DNA from: Aspidiotus rigidus
Taxonomy: Eukaryota > Arthropoda > Insecta > Hemiptera > Diaspididae
DNA length: 64,000 nt
NCBI GenBank assembly: GCA_035079385.1
Contig: JAVHKY010000008.1
Location: 5,626,001-5,690,000, forward strand
Direction: 5' to 3'
Shown here: positions 23,301 through 35,300 of the stretch, in pieces
Layout: every line of letters begins with the position of its first letter
Position numbering within the stretch: position 1 is the first letter of the stretch
The notes under the pieces: model-generated
Database searches by the model: none
Told to the model about the DNA's origin: nothing
The model's input: the letters and a program-made list of their open reading frames with translations, nothing else
Program-made: the position numbers and the translations under genes

Positions 23301-26300
23301 AGCCTTAAAATTGCGATTCTAACAATAAACGTAGAGGAAATCTGAAGATTACAAGGTTCCTTACTGAGTATTATCGAAAATACACTGAAAAACCGGAAAC
23401 TGAAAGCTAGTCAGCTTTTCCCTACAATATTAGAAAGCTAACCAAAAGCTATACTTTTCAAGGTTATAAGTTTAAGCCTAAAGCTTCAGCCGAATCTTTC
23501 AGCTGCAATACACTGGGGACAACAGCGGGGGTGAGGACCATTATTTTTTTTAATGGTCCTTCTCGGTTCTGTTGGACCACATTTCAGGATCCGGTTCTTT
23601 ATGGTTCGGATTCTTGGCCTAGATCCCAAGATCCGGTTCTTTTCGGTTCCAGTTCTTGGGTCAGATTTCAGCATCCCTTGTTCTTCTTGGTTTTGGTTCA
23701 TGGGCCAGATTTCATAATCCGATCCATAACGGTTCTGGAACCGGTTCCTGTTTCGGTTCTCGGTTCCGGTTCTCACCCCTGGACAACAGAAACCCGGCTC
23801 AGTATTTTTCGATAGGCGACAAAATTTGGAGTTCCAAACATTGGCAACCCTACATAGTAAAAAAGTGATCATGTACAATTTAGCAATAAACTACAACGAA
23901 ATTCAATTTTGTTTCAGTCAATTGAAATTATGCTTTCAAAAAGTTCGACCTCGAGTTTCTTAGAAGGTAGCTCTGAAACTACAAAAACTTAGTACTGACC
24001 ATTTTTCCCGTATTGAAGAGTACAGATTTTTCCATTAAAAGTGCACGTCATAATCATCCTTCTATTTTTTCCCTCTTGTACCTGCATAGCTGATTTTGTA
24101 GCTCTCTCTAGCTATAGACCGGGAGTTCACTGCAATTTTCTCAATTGGAGGGATCTAAAATTACCGTACACTTATTTCCGAGTATTGTGTATGAGAAATG
24201 ACATCCTTGAAGCCTGGCAGCGCTAAGTGGATGGCGTTAGCCAGCTCAAATATTCCTTATTCGACAGCGGAGTTTAATTCATTAGTGAAAAAAAGGACGT
24301 ATTGAACTCGCGGGTCACTTAGCGGGTCAAGTAGCGTTTCAACTCGTTACATTCCCGTCATGATCGGAGCGCGTGTAACCGGAAACGTCTCTCTTTGTAT
24401 AAACCCCCCTCTTTACCCACTTGTATAATTCCTTCGAGGCAAGAAAGTACTCTTCTTCATCTCCTAGGCCTCTAGCTCGTATTTTACATTCTTAAGAAAA
24501 GAGGCAGAATGAAAAATGATTTTTTCCATCAAGTATCTTCATCAACTCTGTTTGTGTTATTGGGCTAATCAGACAAATTATGCTCGACGGCTAGTGAAAT
24601 ATCATGATAATTGGATGAGAATTTCTGATACTCATCCTGACTTGATTCCAACCATTCAGTCAGGATGATTTGCTATCAAACCAACACGTTCGAATTACTC
24701 AATGTCACCTGTTGATTTGACTCTAAAACAAACAATATTCGCGGACGCTGCTAGTAAACTCACAGGAATCTCACATTTCCCCAATTCTGTATCGGCTCGA
24801 CAGCGATGGACTAGACGTCATTCTATTCAGACAGACATTATTTCGACAGTTTTTGAAGATGTCAGGACTCAAGAAAACAAATGATGTAGTAAATGAGCCC
24901 TCTACCCATCGAATTCAAAAAGACCGAAATGCTGTGCAACGTTTGAAGAGTTCAATCAAGAAACATATTAATCCTTTTGACGAGGCAATAAATAAAAACG
25001 TTTTATTTAATATCGCGACAGGAAGGGAAGTGCGAGAAGAAACTTCGAAATTTCTTCTCAGCGTCGAAGGATGGAGTTTATCGAAGAATGCTGTAAAGAC
25101 AAATATTGGTTTCGAGAAGCCGATGAACGTTTCCTAGTGAATAAGAGAGCATTATTCACAATCACAAATCCGTGCCTGCTGAAAACTTCAAGAAGCTATC
25201 AGCAACAAGAATTTATTTGCAAGAATACTGGCTATGTCCTGTAAGCAGAAAGTCGACATTGCTAAAATTTTAAAACATCCTCCAACTCCTACACCACGAA
25301 GTTTAAGTCATTAGACGGGAGTCTTACAAAGAATGATAAATCAACACACCAATATTTTTAGAGCCGAAGCCAGGTGGCTCACCTCGCCTTATACTAAATT
25401 TAAAAACACTCAATACTTTCATTTCAACTGAATATTTTAAAGTAGAAGACTTTGCAGTAGCAATGTTGATTACTTATCCAAATTGGATTTAAAGAATGCC
25501 TACTATTTAATTTTGGTCCACCATCAACATCGAAAATATCTCCGTTTTCAGCTTCACGGCTCCTGTACAAATTCACGTGCCTCCCCTTTGGTTTATCCTC
25601 AGCGCCCCATGTATTTACCAAACTCTTAAAATGGGCCATCACCCTTCTCAGACAAAACAGTACAAAATCGATCGTGTACCTGGATGATTTTCTTTTATTA
25701 GGTCGCACAAAGAGCGCATGCATTTCCAATGTCGCAGCTACTTGCGCTCTCCTTTCCGCATTAGTGCATCTTCCCTCCTTCTACCATTTGCCAATTTCTT
25801 GACTTTGAATTCGACACGGTCAAAATGATAATGTACTTGCCTTCTGTCAAACGTCAGGCCCTAGCAGCGCCTATAGCCAAAATAGAAAAACAGAAAAATG
25901 CACCATCCGCAAATTTGCAAAAATTTCTTGGCTCTCTGACAGCGGCTTGCCCTGCAATTAGATACAGCTGGGCATATACCAAAAAATTTGGAAGAGACAA
26001 ATACCTGGCTCTACTGTCCTCAGCAGGAAATTACAACGCCACTCTTGTATTACCTACCCGCCGAATGGAATTCTCCTGGTGGAAAACATACATCTCCTCG
26101 GGATATACATCCCTACTGAACCCTCCCTATTCTCTAGAAATTTTTTCCGACGCTTCCAAGTTGGGATGGGGAGCAGCGTGCAACGGGAAGACGGGCCCGT
26201 GGGTCGTGGACTTCCGACGAACGCATTCACATCAATGAGCTTGAACTTTTGGCTGCCCTATTTGTACAAAAATCCTTCACAAAAGAACGCTCAGACAATA

Positions 26301-29300
26301 AATCTTGCTCCTCATATTAGTGGAGAAGCTTTTTTGTTTGGAAAATATTACGGTTATTGAAGGTTTCAACGCAATAACACAAACGGAGTTGATGAAGATG
26401 AAATCATTTTTAATTCTGCCTCTTTTCTTAAGAATGTAAAATACGAGCTAGAAACCTGGGAGATGAAGAAGAGTACTTTTTTGCCTCGTAGGAATTATAC
26501 AAGTGGGTAAAAAGGGGGGTTTATACAAAGAGAAACGTTTCCGATTACACCGTTCCGCTCATGACGGGAACGTAGCGAGTTGAAACGCTACTTGACTCGC
26601 TACGTGACCCGTCAGTTCAATACGGCCTTTTTTTCTCTAATGAGTTAAACTCCGCTGTCGAATAAGGAATATTTGAGCTGAGATTGGTATATTCATGTAT
26701 GTAGTGACATATTTTCGATAATACTTAGTAAGCAACCTTGTAATCTTCAGTTTTCCCCTACGTTTATTGTTAAGATCGCAATTTCAAGGCTAAATTTCGC
26801 TCTTTATCCTCGGCTGGCACCATGAATTCGGCCTGTCAGGTCTGCCAGACTTATTGATTCTTAAAACCTATATCTTATACTACAATCTGACCCAAATTTC
26901 AGCCATACATCTTTCCAATTAAATATCTAACACTTTTTGGCCACTTGTGGCTAACGCCATTTCCGTCTCCGGCCACTTAGCCCTACCAGACTTCAAGGAT
27001 GTCATTTCTCATACAAAATACTCGGAAAATAAGTGTACGGTAATTTTAGATCCCTCCAATTAAAAAAATTGCAGTGAACTCCCGGTCTATAGCTAGAGAG
27101 CTACAAAATCAGCTATGCAGGTACAAGAGGGAAAAAATAAAAGGATGATTATGAAGTGCACTTTTAATGGAAAAACCTGTACTCTTCAGTACGAGAAAAA
27201 TGGTCAGTGCTAAGTTTTCTTAGTCTGAATTGATTGAAGTCAATTTTTCAGAGCTAGGTACCTTCTATGAAACTCGAGGGCGAACTTTTGAAAGCATAAT
27301 TTCAATTGATTGAAAAACAGAATTGAATTTTGTTGTAGTTTATTGCTAAATTGTACATGATCACCTTTTTACTATGTAGGGTTCCCAGTGTTTGGAACTC
27401 CAAATTTTGTCGCCTATCGAAAAATACTGAGCCGGGTTTCTGTTGTCCAGGGGTGAAAACCGGAACCGAGAACCGAAACAGGAACCGGTTTCAGAACCGT
27501 TATGGATCGGATTATGAAATCTGGTCCATGAATCAAAACCAAGAAGAACAGGGGATCCTGAAATCTGACCCCAGAACTGGAACCGAAAAGAATTGGATCT
27601 TGGGATCTAGGCCAAGAATTCGAACCATAAAGAACCGAATCCTGAAATGTGGCCCAACAGAACCGAGAAGAACCATTAAAAAAAATGAAGATCCTCACCC
27701 CTGCTGTTGTCCCAGTGTATTGCAGCTGAAAGATTCGGCTTAAGCTTTAGGCTTAAACTTATAACCTTGAAAAGTATAGCTTTTAGTTAGCTGTCTAATA
27801 TCGTAGGAAAAAGCTAACTAACTTTCAGTTTCCAGTTTTTTGTTGAAAATACTGCTATTTATTGGCTTTTGGATTTCGTTTTTGGCTAGCTGCATCACAC
27901 TGGTTGTGTCGGGTCACATTTATTGAGTATTTAGAAGTGGGGCATCGGCCAGGATCGCCAACAATGGTATTTCTGCCGAAATTAAAAGAGGTATCAAAAC
28001 TATGGCCGTATATGAGACAAAAATGAAAAATTCGGAATAACTTCTGAATGAAGCGAATTGAAGTTCTTTTCATTTTTCTCTCAAGTTTTGATACCTCTTA
28101 GTGATGGGCGGTTATCGGTTATTAACCGATTAATCGGTTTATTCTTGGGTAAAATCAACCGAAAAACCGATTTATTCGTGATTAACAGTTAACCTGAAAA
28201 ACCGGTTAATAAGAGCGCATAAACCAATTGACCGCCAAAAATCAAAATTTAAAATTTTTCAACAATTTGAATTTCATTTGATAATTTGATGAAATTGATG
28301 CACCAGGTGGAGGAAATAGGAATTATCAACTGAGATATTTCTCAATCATTAACACATAAGAGATATTGCTTCTCTTTTTCTTCAATTTTCGCGATAAAAA
28401 GTGGAAGACCTTGGTGCTCCTAGCGGAATTTTTTGAGAACTAACAGCGATCTAAATTATTGTCAGTTAACCGGTTGACCGGTTTATTTGAAGGTTTTCAA
28501 CCGATTAACCGGTTACGATGGTCTCTGATAAACTGTTTAACCGGTATATTGAAATAACCGATAACCACCCATCACTAATACCTCTTGCCTCTTATTACAA
28601 TTTCTCCCCACTGCAGGGCGACGCTAGCGCTGCTCGATTCAAATTTGGCAGCTCGCTGGCTGATAAACTATATTGTATATTCTTGTAATGGACCGATTTC
28701 CCCGTAACGTCACATAATACTACTGACTTGCTGTTGCTACCAAGTGAACGAGCAAAATGTAAACAATGGACTTCAAATGTGAATTCCCATAAGAAAAAAG
28801 TTTGGTTTTTAGTCTATCAATGGTTGGAAAATATTGTAGATTCTTAGAAACCGTAGCAAATAAATCCATCAACTAAAGGCTTTTATCGATCTTTTGAGCT
28901 AGAACACTTCCGCTATTTTCTTACCTGATTGTATCAGTTGAAGGTGCTATTATCAGTATTGGTGCTGTGTTGGTTAGTTGGTTCATTGAGCTTATCTTCA
29001 GTTTATGTTTGTCTTTTCAATAGATACGGCTTTATTTAGTAACTATGTAACTTGAGTATTGTTTTAACTTGGAGAATAGTGGACACTCATGGTAGGGTTA
29101 CCTTTGATGAATTGAAACACGATGAAAGAGGGCGTTCATGACTGGAACCCCATGGTTGATGGTTATATCAAGAAGCATATTTGGTTATCCAGAAGGCAGT
29201 CAGCTAGTGTGGCCTGTCTTGGCCTTCCGTGGTGGTTGGTGAACATCGAGGATGTCTGGGTAGTGCGGATCTTGCGGGAGTGACGCCTGAGGTCTCGTGT

Positions 29301-32300
29301 TGTTGTTGGGGTGACGCCCGTAGGGTAACCGCGGGCCACTGGTGGTCTGTGAGTCATAGCAGAGTTAGGAGTTCTTGGACTACAACTTGGGAAGGCCAAC
29401 ATGACACCACTGAGGGAACTGAGCTCTGCTGTGGTACCCAACCCACTTTGGAGCCCGGTGGCTGCAATACCATGGCCACTTCTCATTGCGAGAGTGATGA
29501 GCCTCGCATTGCAAGACTCTGGGAACTTGTCCCCGCGGTATTGTGGTGAGCAGTGCTGGTGGGGATCCTTTCTTGTAGTTGTTTCCTTGAATTCAAGTGG
29601 TCAGAAAGTTGTCTAACTGTATTGGACAGTTGGTCCCAAGGTTTGGAGCTGGAGTCTGACACTTGATGTTTGTGTTGACAGTCCGTGTTCTTGTGTGTGT
29701 GCTCACTCATTAAGTGGAGTAATTCTTAATTTGGAATATATTTGAGGTATGCTCGAACAAGATTTTAAAACAGTTCACAGGTGGTTCAGAATACGGTCCG
29801 GCTGGTCATCCTGTGGAAAATTGGTATAGGTTGCATCCTGACAAAGTATAAAATTCATGGATAAATTACGATCGGTTTGACAAATCATTAATAGCGAGAG
29901 AGAGAGAGAGGGTTGTCGTGCACTCCAACGCTGTGGTAAAAATTTCAGGTTACATTTCAAACTGAAAGATCGATCATATTGGTAGGTATTTTCCAAAGAA
30001 AAGAGAGTCTAAACGAATTAAATGTGAAGCCTTCAGCTCCAAATTTAGGACCATGAAAATGTAAAGATATTTTTGTATCCTTCCAATCAATTCTTATACA
30101 CGATTGAGCAAGTAAATGAATTACGGTCACGCCAACAGCTGTTATAAGTGACTGCGAATCATTTCTGTACTTCATTATGTCTTGGAAAAACAATTCAACT
30201 CATCCGTGGCTTCATTGGCTTGTGTGACGTAGGTTCTAATTTTCACATTTTCTAAAATAACTAATGATGCAATTGTTATATTGTTTTTTGTTATTTTTGT
30301 CTTTCGTGAAGTAAGAACAGTTGAAAAGTTTGAAGACCACTAAACCGTGAATGGGAGTATCGAAGGCCATTCTGTCGACCAGCCTGTCTTTCGAGTGGAC
30401 GTTTGATTGACTCGCCCTAGTAATCCGTAATTTTATTTTTCTTTGTTTACAAAAAAAAAAGGTCTTGGAACGACCTACATTGTTAGTGGATCCTCGTTAT
30501 TACTGTTTGAAGGTCTACGTTCAGCCTGCGAAAAAAATGTACTGTTGAAAAATATGGAGAATTGGGTATAACCTGATACTCTTTGTGTTGGTTCTGGGTC
30601 ATCGCAAAAAACGCGACGATAGTTTTTCTTCTTTAATTTACAAATGGCTACAGCCCTCTAATGAAATTCAGACACAAACGTGCGTAATTTTTACGTCAGC
30701 AAAACTCCCTGTCAGGACGTGCGATCCGAAAAATTTTACCAAAAACCAAATTTTACTCTCGGAGAAGAAATCAATAATACAAAAATTGTCTTTCCTCTTT
30801 TCTCACGTACAATTTTGATGAAACTCGAGTCTGACGTGTCTCATGGTACATCGATATTCCTCTAATGGACTCGGTGCTCGTCTTCCTTTCCACTGCTCAA
30901 ACTCGTATATTTTTATTTTCTTCTCTTCCAGAGTTTATAGGTTTCGAATTTTTTCATTTCCTGTATAAAATTGTTGCGAAGTTACTCTTCTTTATTAGTT
31001 TTTCCTTCCCGCTTGAATAACCTCAAATTTTATTACGTGTCTTTTCCTGCCTAAAGTGAAGATCGAAAATTCTTTAGCTGCCTGCGCGTCAATGAAGAGT
31101 GGAGTGAGTCATAGTTGACGATAAGATGAAAAATCTGCTAGCACTTGTGCTTATAGTTACGTTAGAAGTGAATCATGATTTTCGATATAACATTCATCTT
31201 CACACTGACTAAATATTATTATTTCCATAGCTTTTGTACGCTCTTCGTATTAGCAAACTTGAATTTATGGTCCAATTTTGCGAGTGAAAGGCGAGACCAG
31301 TTGATTTATTCCCTAAGAGACTGTTGCTGACGAGTCTTGCCAAGATGAAAAATAGGGCAGTCACCTCGAAGAACACCATAAACAACATCCGATTTCGCAG
31401 TACCATTCATCCCCTGCCTTATGGGTTAACGGTGCGATATCGACCCGAGCCCTGGGCTGTTCAGGCAAGCGAATCGGGCGAGTGAACTACTCAGCCTATA
31501 ACACACAGTATACCAGACTTATACTTGGTTAAGAGAATGGGAGCGATCGAGCGGAAGGATTGAGCATGTCAGCTAGCTGGTCTAATATACAGAATACTAG
31601 GTTTATACTAGGCTAAGAAATACTGAGCGAAAGAGGCATTACTATGACGTTATCATAACCGAGATAGACGTATCAAAAGTCGATATGGTCGAATTGCGGA
31701 CGTGTCTCTGGAGGAGACATGTTAGCTTCAGTGTCACGTTTCATCACCAATAGATTAGTCCAGGACGTCGTCGGATCCGCAATTGGGCTCCTTACTACTT
31801 TGAAAGCACTGTGACTGATGATGTCGCAAAACCGAATTACCAGTGCACGAGAGCTTACTACCGTCTGAGCCAAGATGACAGAGAACCTGTTTCATCATGT
31901 TTTATGGGGGGGGGGGTGGGATCTGAAAAAAATAGGATTGTGACATCACAAGCCTAACCTATGACGCCATCCGATTGTGACGTCACAAGGCTTACCTGTG
32001 AACTCATCGGATTGTGACATCACGAGGCTGATCTATGACGTAATCAAACTGTGACGTCACAGGCTCCGCCCGACATGCTATGTATGATAGGAGGGGAACT
32101 TGGAAGAAAAACTGATCTATGACGTCACAAGGCTGACTTATGACATCGTCAAATTGCGACGTCGCAGACTAACCTGTGACGTCATCAAATCGTGGACCCG
32201 CCCTCCAAACTATATATGGTAGGAGGAGGACTTGGAAAAAAGGCTGATCTTTGACACGTCATCAGATTATGACGTCTCAAGGCTGACCGATGATGTCATC

Positions 32301-35300
32301 AAACTGCGACGTAACAGGCGCCCCAAGCTATGTATGATAGGAGGGGGACTTTGAAAAATGTTGACCTCCGAGATGTATGTTAGGAAGAGAATTGTGAAAT
32401 TTTCGAACTCCGAACTTTGTCGTTCGAACAGACGGCGGGCATTTCTTTCGACCTTCCCCCCTCCCCCCTCCCCCCCCGATAAAACAGGTTCCCTGTTGAA
32501 ATTTGTTTTCTGTTTTTTTAAAGAACAAAAAACGTGCTTTTCTTTCCAAGTTTAAAACTTCTTTTTTAAAAAAAACACGTTGGAAATTGATATTTTTTCT
32601 TCAATCATGTTTAAAACGGATTATTTTGTTGTTTTAAACATCATGACCTTGTGCTTATTGTGGTGTTTCTTCAGGTTTTTTTCCTGAACACTTCTTAAGC
32701 GTGAGTACGCGTGACTTAAAATTCATGACGTGCTGTGCATGTTTGAAATTAGGGATGCGCAGCCGATCAGCATTGACTTGCACTTTCGCTTTTGGCTGAC
32801 AGCTAATTCCAATAAATTCATTAGCTGGATTTCAGCTTCTCCAAAATGGGGCAAAATAATGGGTTAAAACTTGAACTTAATTACAATAGCTTAATTTTAC
32901 ATGTAAACAATCAATATTTTCCAACAGCTGGCTTTTCGCTGGAAAGCTGATATCTCAAAATTCATTGGCTGTCTTTTGGCTTTTCTTAAAATGATCAAAA
33001 CAGAGCTTAAGCTTAAACTTAAGACAATAACGGCTTGAGATGCGCATCCCTTCCCCTGTTTAAAACATGTTTGAAACACTGTTTAGAACAATTTCGTTTG
33101 AAACATCGCATCTCTGCAAGTTGATGACTTCATAGATCAGTTTCTTTTTCCAAGTCTCACTTCTATCATATTATACAGCTTGGAGCAGGGCCTGTGACGT
33201 CACAATTTGATAACGTCATAGATCGGATTTTTTCTTCTTATGACGTTACAATCTACATTTTTCAGATCCCACGTGTCTCGTAAAACAGGTTCCCTACCGC
33301 TCCTCGTTATCTCCGTTAAAAAACCCGTTAGTTTTTTTTAAGTTTTTGGCCGGACGGCGAAGGGCGCATGGCGAATTTCCCAAAAGACTCCCCATAGAAC
33401 AGGTTCCGTGTCAAAATAGCTCGACCCTTAGGCCAATTCCAAAATTTGCGTGCCCTTGTGCGCTGTGCGTGCGAAGTGCCCCTCCCCCTTTATAAAATAG
33501 GCTTTTACTAGGTCTAAGCCCCCGTTATACGAACTCTATACCAGGTCTACGCTTCCCCTCAAACACTTTTTGTTCTATGCAGTTTATACTAGCTTTTTGT
33601 TAGGTCTAGGCCCTAAGAATGTTGCATGCACTGCATCCATTTTGTTCTTTTGTAATAGACTATGACGTCGTCAGCCGCGACCCTTGGGCCCCGTCAAACT
33701 ACGATAACATTAGATGGTGACGTCATCAACCGCGACCTCGAGCCTGATTTTGAAATTTGCGAGTTCAATCCCGCTGATTACGTCACCAACTCATACCCAA
33801 GAGCGAATTAGGATGGTGACACCTTCCGGTCTTAGAATAATCTTGACCTCGCTTTTGGAGAGCTGTTCAGCTTAACAAACAATAATATATTAGACCGACT
33901 AGTACGAGAATGAGCCTCCTCAACAGCCAGTCAGCCCAATTAGACCTGATCGTATAAAAAATTAAGAATGGGGATGAACTAGCAGATAGAAAGAAGGAAA
34001 ACGGACACTCGAAACATGATCTTCATTTCCCAGAAAATCTTTTTTTTTTTCGTTTGTCAGTTCTCCATACAGGACTACATCTAAAAAAATCCTATTTTCC
34101 ATACGCTACACGTGACCCAGCTACTGAAGCTCGATTTTTGCGACGATCGTTTTAATAGGTGGTGCTCCTGCTCTTTTGAGGACGTCCTTATATGAGATGA
34201 AGTCGGTTCATTTTATGTTAAATATCTTTCGGAGATACCGCAGTTGGAACTTCTCGAATATTTTGAATTGTCGACGGTAAAAGATCCAGGATTCCAACTT
34301 ACACGGAAGCGATGATAACAGAACAACCCTGAATCCCGCAACTTTTGGTCGTGGTGGTGATATTTTTAAAGGGATATATATAAGTGCACGCCTCATAAAA
34401 TTATATTGACCGCCAGTTCTTCTCCCGCCGTGGAAAAAAACTGACACGACGTTGAAACCGTGACGAACGCCATGAATGCACGCCAGGACTGGCGCATAAC
34501 ATGTATTTCAAAAGAAGATAATTTTGCTGCATTTATTGTGAGAAGCTCCAGCCAGGATGGTCTTGACAGTAAAGACTGCCTCCCCATAGTGAACCTCAAA
34601 CTCCCTATGAGTGAGGTATGACTGTTGATGGAGGTGTTTTCCCAGTTGTTCCAGCCCGGCAGTGTCAGTTGAGTAGTGTGTGCGCTACTTACATGGTGTA
34701 TTTGTTTGTTTCGATGAATTTTGAGGGTTTCTATTTTGTGTGTACAACTTGTATCAAGATGTGTGCACTACTTACTTCGTGTATTTGTCCGTTTCGTAGG
34801 ATTTCCAGGGTTTTGGATCTCGAGTGCACAACTTATACATGAATGTGTGCACTACTTATTCGTTTGTTTTATAGAATTTTCAGTTTTTTTTTGTCTTGAG
34901 TGCACAACTTATTAGAGGATGTGTGCACTACTTACTTTGTTTATTTGTTTGTTTCGATGGATTCCGAGTGTTTTTGGTTTGACACTCATTTGTGGATGTC
35001 TTACAGACAGTTCAAATAGAATTTAAAAAAAAAAAAAAAAATTATTGTGAGGATGCAAGGATGGTAAATCAATTTGTCGTGAAAGTATGCGAGTTGGTAA
35101 GGAACTGGTTTGACTGCCGTGATCCTGTGTGCGCGTCGCACAGGTTCTTTAACGGAGTTGAAGAACCTGTGATTTTTTTTTTTTTACAACTTTGTCAGAT
35201 TTTGACGGCACAAGGCTGACGTATGACGTCATCGAACTGTGATGTCACAGGCTCCGTCTCCAAGCTTTATATGGTAGGAGAGGGACTTATGGTGCTTGAA

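Larger units (their letters stand above)
21458..28617. mobile_element. Nested inverted-repeat complex in stomatin intron 1
   Basis: The segment folds around about 25.5 kb. Left arm about 21778-24580 and right arm about 26370-28617 are reverse complements over most of their length. Examples are the 24250-24580 block against 26370-26690 (GACAGCGGAGTTTAA..., CCACTTGTATAATTCCT) and the GACATCCTTGAAG/GCCAGCCGAGGATAAAGAG block. The latter is present at 21.46-21.77, 22.99-23.30 and 24.09-24.23 kb and inverted at 26.8-27.1 kb, so the left side also contains direct duplications. It encloses two broken coding relics (24.7-26.24 kb) and carries two kinds of hAT-like MITE. It looks like a large foldback element or an inverted duplication of a transposon with internal repeats. 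Confidence 0.75.

Noticed and set aside
22285..23878. Open frames rich in Arg/Asn/Pro across the GGTTC-rich parts
   Set aside because: They are produced by the hAT-like MITE's GGAACC/GGTTCC repeats and appear in both orientations of all three copies.
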